Positions 18,439-28,328 of a stretch of DNA of 64,000 nucleotides are shown piece after piece; the stretch's first letter is position 1, and each line of letters opens with the position of its first letter. The DNA comes from Lysobacter antibioticus (lineage in GTDB: Bacteria; Pseudomonadota; Gammaproteobacteria; Xanthomonadales; Xanthomonadaceae): assembly GCF_000731095.1 (NCBI RefSeq), contig NZ_JMTZ01000013.1, positions 1 through 64,000 on the forward strand, in the 5' to 3' direction. Both the position numbers and the translations under genes were made by a program. Under the pieces are notes generated by a model. That model searched no databases, was not told where the DNA came from, and saw only the letters and a program-made list of their open reading frames with translations.

Positions 18439-18945
18439 CTGGCCGGCGCTGTGCCTGGTCGCCCTTCTGCTGGCGCCGGCGGCCGCGCTCGCGCGCTCTT
18501 CGGACCGCAACCAGCCCATGGATGCCGGCGCCGACAGCAGCAATTGCTCGGTCAGCACCGATTCGGGCCCTTGCGTGCTCACCGGCAACGTCAAGATCAC
18601 CCAAGGCACCTTGATCATCAATGCCGCCAAGGCCGACATCAAGCGCGCCGGCGGCGACATCAGCTTCGTCACCCTGACCGGCTCGCAGGCGACGCTGAAG
18701 CAGGAACTCGATGACGGCGCTCCGTTCAACGGCCGCGCCAACAAGATCGAGTACGACATGCCGAAGGACACCATCGTCCTGACCGGCAACGCCTACGTCG
18801 ACAAGAACGGCGACACCATCAAGAGCGAACGCATCGTCTACAACTCCAAGACCGGCCAGGTCGAGAGCGGTGGCACCGGCGGCCGCGTCAACATTCGCAT
18901 GCTGCCCAAGAGCAAGACCGCCGCGCCGGCCAAGGGAGGCGGCTG

Positions 18946-18946
<1 letters not shown>
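18419..18946 (+). CDS. lptA: Lipopolysaccharide transport periplasmic protein LptA
   Basis: A 175-residue periplasmic bridge protein with a signal peptide ([17 protein letters not shown]) and an OstA-type beta-jellyroll. Family segments include [40 protein letters not shown] and [20 protein letters not shown]. The C terminus is Lys/Ala-rich. The start lies inside lptC, and the stop overlaps the lptB start. Confidence 0.94.
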
Positions 18947-19665
<719 letters not shown>

Positions 19666-19744
19666 CCTAGCGGTTGCCGGGCGCGGACGGCGCCCACGAC
19701 GCGCGGCCCGGGCCGACAGCCATCTCAGGTCGCGTTAGCAATCG

Positions 19745-21157
19745 ATGATGAAGCCCCGCCTCCAAGCCTCGCTCGGACAACAGTTGGTGATGACGCCGCA
19801 ATTGCGGCAGGCGATTCGCCTGCTGCAGCTGTCGGCTGTCGAACTGGAAGCCGAACTGGCCACCGCGATCGAGAGCAATCCGCTGCTCGACTGGACCGAC
19901 CCGTCCGCGGTCAACGAAGACGAACCGCGCCCGCCGCCGAGCACCGAGGAAGGCGCCGAAGCGCCGACCGCCGAACCCGAATGGACCATGGACGACGGCG
20001 AGACCTGGTACGAGCGGGTCGGGCCCTCCGATCACGGCGATGAAGACTCGCCCGCGGCCGAACAGGTCGCCGAGGCCGAGACCCTGCACGACCATCTGCT
20101 GTGGCAACTGCACCTCAGCCCGCTGTCGCAGCGCGACCGCAGCATCGGCGTGGCCCTGATCGAGGCGATCGACGACGACGGCTACCTGCGCGAAAGCCTG
20201 GCCGCGATCGTCGAATCGCTGGCGATGGGCGTCAGCGAGGAAGAAGTCGCGACCGTGCTGCACCAGGTGCAGCGCTTCGACCCGGTCGGCTCCGGCGCTC
20301 GCTCGCTCAGCGAGTGTCTGAGCCTGCAGCTCAACACCTTGTCCGACGACACCCCGGGCAAGGCCCTGGCCCTGGTGATCGCCGGCGAACCGCTGGAACG
20401 CCTGCCGAGGATCGGCGCGGCCGGCCTGGCCAGCGAACTCAAGCGCGACATCGCCGAGGTCGAGACCGCGGTGCAGTTGCTGCGCTCGCTCGACCCGCGC
20501 CCCGGCGCGCAGATGGGCGCGATCTCCACCGACACCTATGTCACCCCCGACGTGGTGATCTGGCGCCAGAACGGCCTGTGGCGCGTGGCCCTGTCGGAAG
20601 CGATGCGTCCGCGCATCTCGATCCATCGCGGCTACGAAAGCATGATCCGCCACGCCAACGCCTCCGACGCCAGCTATCTGCGCGGCCATCTGCAGGAAGC
20701 GCGCTGGCTGCTCAAGAGCCTGGAAGCGCGCGGCGACACCTTGCTCAAGGTCGCGCGCTGCCTGCTCAAGCAACAGGCCGGTTTCCTCGAATTCGGCGAC
20801 AGCGCGCTGCGCCCGCTGACCCTGCGCGAGGTCGCCACCGAAGTCGGCCTGCACGAATCCACGGTCTCGCGCGCGATCGCCCGCAAGTACGCGCGCACCC
20901 CGCGCGGGACCATGCCGCTGCGCGCTTTCTTCGCCTCCGGCATCGACACCGGCTCCGGCGGCGAGGCCTCCAGCACCGCGATCCAGGCCATGATCCGGCG
21001 CCTGATCGAGGCCGAGAACCCGCGCAAACCCCTGTCCGACGCGCGCCTGGCCGAAACCCTCAAGGCCACCGGCGTGCCGGTCGCGCGCCGCACCGTGGCC
21101 AAGTACCGCGAGGCGATGAGCATCCCCTCGTCGCAAGAGCGCGTGCGCATGGCCTGA
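19745..21157 (+). CDS. rpoN: RNA polymerase sigma-54 factor RpoN
   Basis: A 470-residue sigma-54. The Gln/Leu-rich region I (MKPRLQASLGQQLVMTPQLRQAIRLLQLS) binds activators and core polymerase. An acidic linker spans about 55-110, and core-binding and HTH regions follow. The RpoN box ARRTVAKYRE lies near the C terminus and recognises the -24 promoter element. Two adjacent ATG codons (19745, 19748) are possible starts. Its neighbours hpf and ptsN are the standard partners. Confidence 0.97.
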   Translation: MMKPRLQASLGQQLVMTPQLRQAIRLLQLSAVELEAELATAIESNPLLDWTDPSAVNEDEPRPPPSTEEGAEAPTAEPEWTMDDGETWYERVGPSDHGDEDSPAAEQVAEAETLHDHLLWQLHLSPLSQRDRSIGVALIEAIDDDGYLRESLAAIVESLAMGVSEEEVATVLHQVQRFDPVGSGARSLSECLSLQLNTLSDDTPGKALALVIAGEPLERLPRIGAAGLASELKRDIAEVETAVQLLRSLDPRPGAQMGAISTDTYVTPDVVIWRQNGLWRVALSEAMRPRISIHRGYESMIRHANASDASYLRGHLQEARWLLKSLEARGDTLLKVARCLLKQQAGFLEFGDSALRPLTLREVATEVGLHESTVSRAIARKYARTPRGTMPLRAFFASGIDTGSGGEASSTAIQAMIRRLIEAENPRKPLSDARLAETLKATGVPVARRTVAKYREAMSIPSSQERVRMA

Positions 21158-21194
21158 GGCCGCCAAATCCCGCAAAGCCGCGGGATTTCGGCCT
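21157..21194 (+). other. Hairpin directly after rpoN
   Basis: AAATCCCGC pairs with GCGGGATTT around a 6-nt loop, extended by a broken AGGC/GCCT stem. No run of T follows, so it is an attenuator or stability element rather than a clear terminator. The 231-bp gap before hpf suggests that hpf also has its own promoter. Confidence 0.55.
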
Positions 21195-21388
21195 CTATTC
21201 CCCATCGAATCAGTGACTTAACATTGGCCTACGACCATTGTTGCGGTCTTGCCACTTGCACCCAGAGCTGAGCGTGAGATGCTGGAATCCCTGGCCCCGG
21301 CCAGGGCGTCAATCAGGCCCCGAAGCCGTCGACGACCGACGGTCCGGAGCCCAGTCTGCATTCTCCCGCGACGTGAAGGAGGTCTCCG

Positions 21389-21718
21389 ATGCGTATCGAA
21401 ACCCACGGCCAGCAACTGGAAGTCACTGCAGCCCTGCGTGACTATGTGGAAACCAAGCTGGCCCGTCTGCAACGCCATTTCGACCAACCCTTCGACGTGC
21501 GTACCCAGCTCAGTCTCGACAAGCCCGACCATCGCGCCGAGGCCACCGTTCTCATCGCAGGCCGTACCCTGCACTGCGACGCCGCCGCCATCGACATGTA
21601 CGCCGCCATCGATCTGCTCGCCGACAAGCTCGACCGCCTGCTGATGAAGCACAAGAGTAAGCAAGTCGACCATCACCGTGGCGAAAGCCTCGCACGCAAT
21701 GGCGAATTCGTAGGCTGA
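21389..21718 (+). CDS. hpf: Ribosome hibernation promoting factor (short HPF)
   Basis: A 109-residue protein of the HPF/YfiA family (short form). It binds the 30S subunit and promotes ribosome dimerisation and inactivity in stationary phase. Family pattern: RIETHGQQLEVTAALRDYVETKLARLQRHFD and IDMYAAIDLLADKLDRLLMKHKSK. AGGAGG lies 9 nt before ATG at 21389. It lies between rpoN and ptsN, the conserved location. Confidence 0.94.
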   Translation: MRIETHGQQLEVTAALRDYVETKLARLQRHFDQPFDVRTQLSLDKPDHRAEATVLIAGRTLHCDAAAIDMYAAIDLLADKLDRLLMKHKSKQVDHHRGESLARNGEFVG

Positions 21719-21760
21719 ACCCGCTCCCCGGGACCCGGTCATCGATCCAGACACGCTGTC

Positions 21761-22225
21761 ATGCCGCTTTATGAATTACTGAGTGCGGAACGGGTCGCGA
21801 TCGTGGTCGAGCCCGGCGATCGCAATACCGTGCTCGATGTCGCCGCACGCATGCTCTGCGACGGCAATGCCTCCACTGCGTTCGCCCTGCGCGCAAGCCT
21901 GGGCGAACGCGAACGCCTCGCCAGCACCGCCATCGGCCACGGCGTCGCCATTCCGCACGCGCGCACGCCCTTGTTCGAAAACAGCCGCGGCGCCTTTCTC
22001 AGATTGGCCCAGCCGATCGATTTCGGCGCCATCGACGGGCGCCCGGTCGACCTGGTCCTGGCCATGGCCATTCCCGAGCACCACGTCCAGCAACATCTGC
22101 AGTTGCTGGCGGAACTGGCCGAACGCTTCGCCGATAGCGGCTTTCTCGAGCGATTGCGCACGGCACCGAACGTCGCCGAGCTGAGCTATCGCCTGCTCGA
22201 TCACGTTCGCCGCAGCGCGGCCTGA
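21761..22225 (+). CDS. ptsN: PTS IIA-like nitrogen-regulatory protein PtsN (EIIA-Ntr)
   Basis: A 154-residue PTS EIIA of the fructose/mannitol type. The phosphorylated His is in GHGVAIPHARTP (about residue 66). Its phosphorylation state is set by the Npr/EI relay and in relatives regulates potassium transport and nitrogen or stress responses by protein contacts. Forty-two bp separate it from hpf. The phosphodonors in this window are the HPr and EI genes at 26175 and 26458. Confidence 0.94.
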   Translation: MPLYELLSAERVAIVVEPGDRNTVLDVAARMLCDGNASTAFALRASLGERERLASTAIGHGVAIPHARTPLFENSRGAFLRLAQPIDFGAIDGRPVDLVLAMAIPEHHVQQHLQLLAELAERFADSGFLERLRTAPNVAELSYRLLDHVRRSAA

Positions 22226-22419
22226 GCCGTGCCGTTCTGGGCTGCGGCGATTCGAGGCGTACGCATCTGAGACGCACTGATCCCAGCCCCGCTCGTTCCC
22301 CGAGCCGCTGAGCCGGTCTATCGGCTCGCCCGCCCCACTTGCTTCACACCGCGCCGCGGACGCGAGCGGGTCCGCGCCGATGCGGACACTGCCATCGCTT
22401 TGCTCGTAAACTTCCGCCC
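22226..22419. other. ptsN-hprK spacer with candidate hprK promoter
   Basis: This 194-bp spacer has no gene. TAAACT at 22407-22412 ends 7 nt before the hprK ATG, a spacing that would give a leaderless hprK transcript. Confidence 0.4.
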
Positions 22420-23370
22420 ATGAGCAAGAGCATCCGTGCAGGCGAACTGTTCGAACAGCAGCGCGAGCGCCTCGCCCTGCGCTGGGTGGCCGGCCAACGC
22501 GGCGACGGCCGCCTGGTCGAAGCGGTCAACACGGTCGCGCGGCGCCCGTCGCTGGCCGGCTATCTCAATGCGATCTATCCGAACAAGGTGCAGATCCTCG
22601 GCACCGAAGAGCTGACCTGGCTCGACGGCCTGGACTCGCGGCTGCGCTGGGAAACGATCGAGAAGATCATTCAGTTCCGGCCCCTGGCCCTGGTCATCAG
22701 CAAGGACCAGCCCTGCCCCGAAGACCTGCGCATCGCCGCCGAGGAAACCGACACCCCGTTGTGGGTCTCGCCGCGCCGTGGCCACGAGTTGCTCAATCAC
22801 CTGCAATACCATCTGGCGCGCGCGCTGGCGCCGCAGATCACCCTGCACGGGGTATTCATGGAGATCTATTCGATCGGTGTGCTGATCACCGGCGAATCGG
22901 GATCGGGCAAGAGCGAACTGGCGCTGGAACTGGTGACGCGCGGCCATCGCCTGGTCGCCGACGACGCGCCGGAATTCACCCAGATCGCGCCCGACGTGCT
23001 CGACGGCACCTGCCCCGACATGCTCCAGGACCTGCTCGAAGTGCGCGGCCTGGGCGTGCTCAACATCCGCCAGATGTTCGGCGACACCGCGGTCAAGAAC
23101 AACAAATACCTGCGCCTGATCGTGCACCTGACCAAACCGATGAGCGAACCGCTGCCGGCCGGCATGGAGCGCCTGACCGGCGACACCGGCATCCGCCGCG
23201 TACTCGATCTCGACGTGCCGATGATCACCCTGCCGGTCATGCCCGGCCGCAACCTCGCCGTGCTCACCGAAGCGGCGACGCGGCTGCACAGCCTGCGCAT
23301 GAAAGGCCTCGACCCGGCCGCGGCCTTCATCGCCCGGCACAGCAACTTCCTGGAGCGCGGCGAATCGTGA
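22420..23370 (+). CDS. hprK: HPr kinase/phosphorylase HprK
   Basis: A 316-residue bifunctional enzyme that phosphorylates and dephosphorylates a Ser of HPr. The N-terminal domain (1-130) is followed by the catalytic domain with Walker [15 protein letters not shown] (about residue 155), the [11 protein letters not shown] segment and the HprK signature [16 protein letters not shown]. This enzyme is typical of Firmicutes but also occurs in many proteobacteria. ATG at 22420 is set by homology; no ribosome site is seen, and a -10-like box lies 7 nt upstream. It overlaps rapZ by 4 bp (GTGA). Confidence 0.94.
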   Translation: MSKSIRAGELFEQQRERLALRWVAGQRGDGRLVEAVNTVARRPSLAGYLNAIYPNKVQILGTEELTWLDGLDSRLRWETIEKIIQFRPLALVISKDQPCPEDLRIAAEETDTPLWVSPRRGHELLNHLQYHLARALAPQITLHGVFMEIYSIGVLITGESGSGKSELALELVTRGHRLVADDAPEFTQIAPDVLDGTCPDMLQDLLEVRGLGVLNIRQMFGDTAVKNNKYLRLIVHLTKPMSEPLPAGMERLTGDTGIRRVLDLDVPMITLPVMPGRNLAVLTEAATRLHSLRMKGLDPAAAFIARHSNFLERGES

Positions 23371-24278
23371 GCAACTCCCCCTTCGACACTGCCTCGGCCG
23401 CCGAGAGCAACGCTTTCACCCTGGTCATCGTCAGCGGCATGTCCGGCTCGGGCAAGTCGGTGGCGCTGAACACCTTCGAAGATCTGGGTTTCTACTGCGT
23501 CGACAACCTGCCGGCGGAACTGCTGCCGCAGTTCGTGCAGAACGTGATCAAGGCCGAGGAAGGCATGCCGACCAAGCTCGCGGTCGGCATCGACGTGCGC
23601 AATCGCCACAGCGACCTGGCCAATATTCCCGAATGGCTGTCGGCCGTCGGCGCGCTCGGCGCCGACCCCAGGCTGGTGTTCTTCGAATCCAGCGACGGCG
23701 TGCTGCTCAAGCGTTACGCCGATACCCGCCGCCGCCATCCGCTGAGCCAGTTCGGCCTGGCCCTGGCCGATGCGATCTCGCTCGAGCGTCAGGTGCTCAA
23801 ACCCCTGCGCCAGATCGCCGATGCGATCGTCGACACCAGCGAGCTCAACGTTCATCAGCTGCGCCGCCACGTCATCACCGAATTCGCGATGGGCGGCGAC
23901 GCCGGCATGTCGCTGCTGTTCGAGTCCTTCGCCTATCGTCGCGGCGTGCCGGCCGACGCCGACTTCGTCTTCGATGCGCGCGGCCTGCCGAACCCGCACT
24001 GGAACCCGGCGCTGCGGCCCTTGTCGGGCCGCGACGGCGGCGTGCGCGATTACCTGGAAGCGCAGGCCGACGTGAACCTCTACGTCGAGCAGATCAGCCA
24101 GTTCCTCGACACCTGGCTGCCGCGCCTGCAAGCCGACAGCACGCGCAGCTACGCGACCATCGCCTTCGGCTGCACCGGCGGGCGCCATCGCTCGGTGTAC
24201 CTGGCCGAACGCATGGCCGAACACGCCCGCACCCGCGGCTGGAACGAAGTCGCCGTGCACCATCGCGAGCTCGACTGA
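23367..24278 (+). CDS. rapZ: RNase adapter protein RapZ (nucleotide-binding)
   Basis: A 303-residue protein with a Walker A motif [21 protein letters not shown] near residue 25 and the C-terminal signature [17 protein letters not shown]. In enterobacteria it binds small RNAs and glucosamine-6-phosphate and directs RNase E; whether the same targets exist here is not known. GTG at 23367 overlaps the hprK stop. Position next to ptsN and the HPr gene is conserved in proteobacteria. Confidence 0.94.
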   Translation: MSNSPFDTASAAESNAFTLVIVSGMSGSGKSVALNTFEDLGFYCVDNLPAELLPQFVQNVIKAEEGMPTKLAVGIDVRNRHSDLANIPEWLSAVGALGADPRLVFFESSDGVLLKRYADTRRRHPLSQFGLALADAISLERQVLKPLRQIADAIVDTSELNVHQLRRHVITEFAMGGDAGMSLLFESFAYRRGVPADADFVFDARGLPNPHWNPALRPLSGRDGGVRDYLEAQADVNLYVEQISQFLDTWLPRLQADSTRSYATIAFGCTGGRHRSVYLAERMAEHARTRGWNEVAVHHRELD

Positions 24279-24694
24279 GCCGCGCGCCGCAGCTCATCCA
24301 GACCTCGAACGCAGCCCTCTTCTTGAGCGTGTTAGCGCAACCCTCCTCCCCCTTTGCAAAGGGGGCTAGGGGGATTTGCTCTTAAGCACCGTCAAGCCGC
24401 GCGTGCAGAGCAAATCCCCCGCGCCAGTCGCTTTCCACAGACTTCGTACCACGCAGGGCGCCGCCCCCTTCTGCAAAGGGGGCGAACTGACGCATGCGCC
24501 TTGCAGAGGGGAGGCGAACGCAGTTCCCCCTTTGCGGCGATATGAACGCGCTCTGAGCCTCGCCCGCGACCGGCTTGGCGTCCTTACAAATTTTTCCCAT
24601 TGCCGTGTCGCGACGCTTGCAAGCCTCGCCTTAGTTTCGGGCTGTGCCGGGAGCTGAGCGCTCCGGTGCGTCTGAATCCCCACGGAGCCACGAC
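24279..24694. other. Repeat-filled gap of 416 bp inside the PTS cluster
   Basis: No gene is visible. The middle part is copy 2 of the dispersed AGCAAATCCCCC element (24345-24530). Confidence 0.6.
24345..24530. repeat. Dispersed AGCAAATCCCCC element, copy 2
   Basis: CCCCCTTTGCAAAGGGGG plus GGGGGATTTGCTCT (24349-24382) faces GAGCAAATCCCCCGCGCCAG ... CCCCCTTCTGCAAAGGGGG (24407-24482). The right half is a close match to 13949-14024. Confidence 0.75.
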
Positions 24695-25051
24695 ATGAAA
24701 GCCATGATCCGCCGCCTCGCGCCGATGCTGCTTGCGGTCGGCGCGCTCGCCTTGCCGCCGGCCGCGATGGCGCAAGCGCAATCCGCACCGCCGGGCGATG
24801 CGATGCAGCGCACCGAGCCGCCGGTCAACGATCAACGCGGCCAGGCACCGATACCGCCACCGGCCGACACCACCGTACCGGCGAGCTTCGCGGACCTCGA
24901 CCGCAACGGCGACAACAAGATCAGCCGCGACGAAGCCGCGCTCGATGCGCGCCTCGCCGCGAACTTCGCCACGCACGATCACGACGGCGACGGCGCCTTG
25001 TCGCTGGCCGAATACCAGGCCGGCGATGGCAAGCGCGGCGGCGACAAATGA
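24695..25051 (+). CDS. Exported EF-hand domain protein
   Basis: A 118-residue protein with a signal peptide (MLLAVGALALPPAAMAQA) and a Pro-rich linker. Two EF-hand loops follow: DLDRNGDNKISRDE (about residue 71) and DHDGDGALSLAEY (about 98), both with Asp/Asn at the calcium-ligand positions. Calcium binding in the periplasm or outside is predicted from these. ATG at 24695 precedes the signal peptide. It lies between rapZ and the EIIA-Man gene, where many relatives have no gene. Confidence 0.8.
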   Translation: MKAMIRRLAPMLLAVGALALPPAAMAQAQSAPPGDAMQRTEPPVNDQRGQAPIPPPADTTVPASFADLDRNGDNKISRDEAALDARLAANFATHDHDGDGALSLAEYQAGDGKRGGDK

Positions 25052-25117
25052 CGCCGCCGCGTCCGCTGCCGATCACGCCCGCTCCTGACCGCCAAGGATC
25101 ACCCGCCAAGGATCATC

Positions 25118-25456
25118 ATGAATATCTTTACCACTCGCGCTCACCCGCGTGCCCTGGCCGCGGTCTTGAGCGCCCTGTTCGCCGCCGGCCTGCTCGGCGG
25201 TTGCAACAAGCCCGAGCCGGCGCCGATGGAATCGAGCGGGCCGGCCCCGGCCACGACCGATCCGGGGCCGACGCCGCCCGCGAACGACCCGGCACCGGCA
25301 ACCGCCATGCCGCCGGGGGACCTCCCGCCGGCGAACCTGCCGCCGCCGACCGACACCCCCAGCGACACCCCGCCGGTGCAGAACCCGCAACCGACACCGA
25401 CCGACCCGACCGGGCCGCCACCGCCGTCCGAGGACCGCGCACCGTCGATGCGGTGA
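25118..25456 (+). CDS. Proline-rich lipoprotein
   Basis: A 112-residue protein with a lipoprotein signal peptide and lipobox LLGGC (Cys about 28). The rest is a low-complexity Pro/Thr/Asp/Ala tail without a folded domain, as in surface spacers. AAGGATCATC precedes ATG at 25118. It is 66 bp downstream of the EF-hand gene and probably co-transcribed. Function unknown. Confidence 0.68.
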   Translation: MNIFTTRAHPRALAAVLSALFAAGLLGGCNKPEPAPMESSGPAPATTDPGPTPPANDPAPATAMPPGDLPPANLPPPTDTPSDTPPVQNPQPTPTDPTGPPPPSEDRAPSMR

Positions 25457-25728
25457 CGCGGCACCATCCGCAGCGCAGCGGGCCGTCACAGCAAGGCCCG
25501 CCTGCGCCGTGATCCCGATCGGCCGCGGCGCCCATCGATCACGCTTCCATCGCGCCCGGGCACCCCGCTCGCGGCACCGCTCGCCCCGCATTCGCCGCGG
25601 GCGGACTCGAAGAATCAAACAGTTGCCCGCCGCGTTCCGGCCCTCGACCCGGAGCGCCCGTCGCCGTGCCCGCGGACCGCCGCATTCGGCGCTTCCGGCT
25701 TGTCACTCCGCTCTGTTAAGTTGGAGGC
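25457..25728. other. Intergenic region before the EIIA-Man gene
   Basis: It is GC-rich and lacks a credible gene. GGAGG lies just before the EIIA-Man start, so the downstream gene has a normal ribosome site. Confidence 0.4.
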
Positions 25729-26121
25729 ATGTCCGTCGGCGTCCTTCTCATCACCCATTCCGGTATCGGCAGCGCACTCGTCGCGGTCGCCAACCGCCTG
25801 CTCAACCCCTTGCCGCTGCGCACCGAAGCGCTGGAGGTCCCGTTCGACGCCGACCCCGACGCTCTGCTGCCGCTCGCGAGCGCGGCGCTGCGCCGCGTCG
25901 ACGACGGCGACGGCGTGCTGGTGTTGACCGATCTCTACGGCGCCTCGCCGAGCAACCTCGCCGCGCGCGTGTCGCGGCTGGGCACGCCGGTGCGGCGCGT
26001 GTCGGCCTTGAACCTGCCGATGCTGCTGCGGGTGATGAACTACTCGGAGCTGGAACTGGACCAACTGCCGGCGATCGCCGCCGCCGGCGCCCGCAACGGT
26101 GTAATCCTGGATGACGCCTGA
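25729..26121 (+). CDS. PTS EIIA component, mannose family
   Basis: A 130-residue single-domain EIIA of the Man family. The phosphorylated His is in LITHSGIGSALV (residue 10), and VLVLTDLYGASPSNLA is the conserved second motif. GGAGG precedes ATG at 25729. No EIIB, EIIC or EIID gene is in the window, so it is more likely a regulatory phospho-acceptor than part of a sugar transporter. Confidence 0.9.
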   Translation: MSVGVLLITHSGIGSALVAVANRLLNPLPLRTEALEVPFDADPDALLPLASAALRRVDDGDGVLVLTDLYGASPSNLAARVSRLGTPVRRVSALNLPMLLRVMNYSELELDQLPAIAAAGARNGVILDDA

Positions 26122-26174
26122 CCGCATGACGCGACTCGCAACGACGCGTAAGACCATTGCCTGAGGACCCCGAC

Positions 26175-26444
26175 ATGATCGAACGCGACCTGACTGTTTC
26201 CAACCGACTCGGCCTGCACGCCCGCGCCACCGCCAAACTGGTGCAGGTGCTGTCGGCCTTCCGCAGCAACGCCACGCTGACCGCCAAGGGTCGCGAGGTC
26301 AACGCCAAGAGCATCATGGGCGTGATGCTGCTCGCCGCCGGACAAGGCACCCACGTCAAACTGCGCGTCGAGGGCGAGGACGAAACCAATGCCGCCGACG
26401 CGGTGATCGCCCTGTTCGACCGTCGTTTCGACGAAGACAGCTGA
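26175..26444 (+). CDS. HPr family phosphocarrier protein
   Basis: An 89-residue HPr. The His phosphorylated by EI is in RLGLHARATAKL (about residue 16). The Ser that HprK modifies in the family is in VNAKSIMGVMLLAAG (about residue 47), so both regulatory sites are kept. It starts at ATG 26175; an upstream TTG in frame is unlikely. Fourteen bp separate it from ptsI. Confidence 0.93.
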   Translation: MIERDLTVSNRLGLHARATAKLVQVLSAFRSNATLTAKGREVNAKSIMGVMLLAAGQGTHVKLRVEGEDETNAADAVIALFDRRFDEDS

Positions 26445-26457
26445 GCCGGAGGCGCGC

Positions 26458-28167
26458 ATGAGGCAGGAATTCCAGGGGCATGGGGCATCGCGCGGCAGCG
26501 CGCTCGGCCGCGCCCGCGTCCGCCTGCCGCATGCGCTGGAAGTCGCCGAGGAACGCATCGGCCACGACCAGGTCGAAGCCGAGCTGGCCCGCCTGCACGT
26601 CGCCATCGATACCGTCCGCAACGAAATGCACACCCTGCGCGACCGCCTGCACGGCGCGCTCGCGCACGAGGTCGGCGAGTTCCTCGATCTGCACACCCTG
26701 CTGCTCGACGACCCGGAACTGCTGCACGGCCTCGACGAACTGATCCGCAGCGGCCACTACGCCGCCGACTATGCCCTGCGCCTGCAGCGCGACCGCATCG
26801 CCTCGGTGTTCGAGGCCATGGACGACGCCTATTTCCGCAGCCGCGTCGACGATATCGACCAGGTGATCGGGCGCATCCATGCGGCGCTGCATCGGCGCGA
26901 CCACGATACCTCCGGGGTCGCGGGCGAGATTTTGGTCACCGACAACGTCGCCCCGGCCGAACTCGCGCAACTGCAGGCTCAGGGGGTGATGGCGATCGTC
27001 ACCGCCGCCGGCAGCACCCTGTCGCACAGCGCCATCCTCGCCCGCAGCCTGCACCTGCCGCTGGTGGTCGGCACCGCCCAGGCGCTGCTGAAGATCAACG
27101 ACGGCGACGCCCTGGTCGTCGACGGCGCCACCGGCACGGTGATCCTCGAACCCAATGCCGAGGACCTGCGCAGCCACCGCACCCGTACCCGCGAACTCGC
27201 CCGCGAACGCAAGCAGCTGCATCGCCTGCGCCGCGAGCCGACCCGCACCCTCGACGGCGTCGACATCAAGCTCTACGCCAACGCCGAATCGCGCGAGGAC
27301 GTGGCCGAGGCGCATTCGCTCGGCGCCGCCGGCGTCGGCCTGTACCGCACCGAGTTCCTGTTCCTGCAGCGCAACGAACTGCCAGACGAAGACGAACAGT
27401 TCCGCGTCTATCGCGACGTCGTCCTCGGCATGACCGGACGCATGGTCACCATCCGCACCCTCGACCTCGGCGCCGACAAGGCCGACAAGACCGGCCTGGC
27501 CCTGCGCGACGAGCCCAATCCGGCGCTCGGCGTGCGCGGCGTGCGCCTGTCGCTGGCCCGCGACGGCCTGCTCGAAACCCAGTTGCGCGCGATCCTGCGC
27601 GCCTCCGGCTACGGCCCGGTGCGGATCCTGGTGCCGATGGTCAGCTCGGCCGAAGAGATGCGCCGCGTGCGCGAGCTGTTGAACCGCGTCGCCGCCGACC
27701 TGCGCCGGCAGGGGCAGGAGATCGCCGACGACGTGCCGCTCGGCGCCATGATCGAAGTACCGGCCGCGGCCATCGCACTGCCCGGCTACATCAACACCAT
27801 CGACTTCCTGTCGATCGGCACCAACGACCTGGTCCAGTACCTGCTCGCGGTCGATCGCAACAACGAAGCGCTGAGCGAGCTCTACACGCCGCTGCATCCG
27901 GCGGTGCTGCGGGTGATCCGCGACGTGATCCGCCTGGCCCAGGCGCGCGGCAAGCCGGTCGCGGTGTGCGGCGAAATGGCCGGCGACGCCAACTTCGCGC
28001 CGCTGCTGCTGGCCCTGGGGCTGGAGGAATTCAGCCTGCATCCGGCGACCTTGCTGGAATTGCGCCGCGCGATCCGCTCGCTCGACCTGAGCGTGCTGCG
28101 CAAACGCGCACCGGCGCTGCTGCGGGCGCGCGACCGCGCCGGCATCGAGGCCTGGCTACGCGGCTGA
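26458..28167 (+). CDS. ptsI: PEP-protein phosphotransferase (PTS enzyme I)
   Basis: A 569-residue EI of about the usual length. The phosphohistidine region is GSTLSHSAILARSLHLPLVV (about residue 188). The PEP-binding half has GAAGVGLYRTEFLFL, IRTLDLGADK, ALGVRGVRLSLARD and FLSIGTNDLVQYLLA, with the catalytic Cys in VAVCGEMAGD. It begins the relay PEP-EI-HPr to the EIIA proteins. There is no N-terminal GAF domain, so it is ptsI-type rather than the ptsP form of EI-Ntr. Confidence 0.96.
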   Translation: MRQEFQGHGASRGSALGRARVRLPHALEVAEERIGHDQVEAELARLHVAIDTVRNEMHTLRDRLHGALAHEVGEFLDLHTLLLDDPELLHGLDELIRSGHYAADYALRLQRDRIASVFEAMDDAYFRSRVDDIDQVIGRIHAALHRRDHDTSGVAGEILVTDNVAPAELAQLQAQGVMAIVTAAGSTLSHSAILARSLHLPLVVGTAQALLKINDGDALVVDGATGTVILEPNAEDLRSHRTRTRELARERKQLHRLRREPTRTLDGVDIKLYANAESREDVAEAHSLGAAGVGLYRTEFLFLQRNELPDEDEQFRVYRDVVLGMTGRMVTIRTLDLGADKADKTGLALRDEPNPALGVRGVRLSLARDGLLETQLRAILRASGYGPVRILVPMVSSAEEMRRVRELLNRVAADLRRQGQEIADDVPLGAMIEVPAAAIALPGYINTIDFLSIGTNDLVQYLLAVDRNNEALSELYTPLHPAVLRVIRDVIRLAQARGKPVAVCGEMAGDANFAPLLLALGLEEFSLHPATLLELRRAIRSLDLSVLRKRAPALLRARDRAGIEAWLRG

Positions 28168-28256
28168 TGCGCCGCCGCGTCGTTCATCTCCAGGCGCCGC
28201 AATCACGCCCTCTTCCGACGCAAGGCTGAAAGCTGGGCTTTGTAAGCTGCAGGGGC

Positions 28257-28280
28257 GATAATCGCCGCATGAACATCTGA
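28257..28280 (+). promoter_or_regulatory. Candidate mgtE promoter and three-codon leader ORF
   Basis: GATAAT at 28257-28262 is followed after 6 nt by ATG AAC ATC TGA (28269-28280). This resembles the leaderless start arrangement seen elsewhere in the window. mgtE itself starts 48 bp further on with AGGAAG. Confidence 0.35.
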
Positions 28281-28328
28281 CCCTCGCCGGCTTCGTGGCC
28301 GCGTCCGTCACCCGCCAGGAAGTACCGT

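Noticed and set aside
21195-21388. A sigma-54 promoter before hpf
   Set aside because: TGGCCTACGACC with TTGTTGC has the wrong distance between GG and GC elements.
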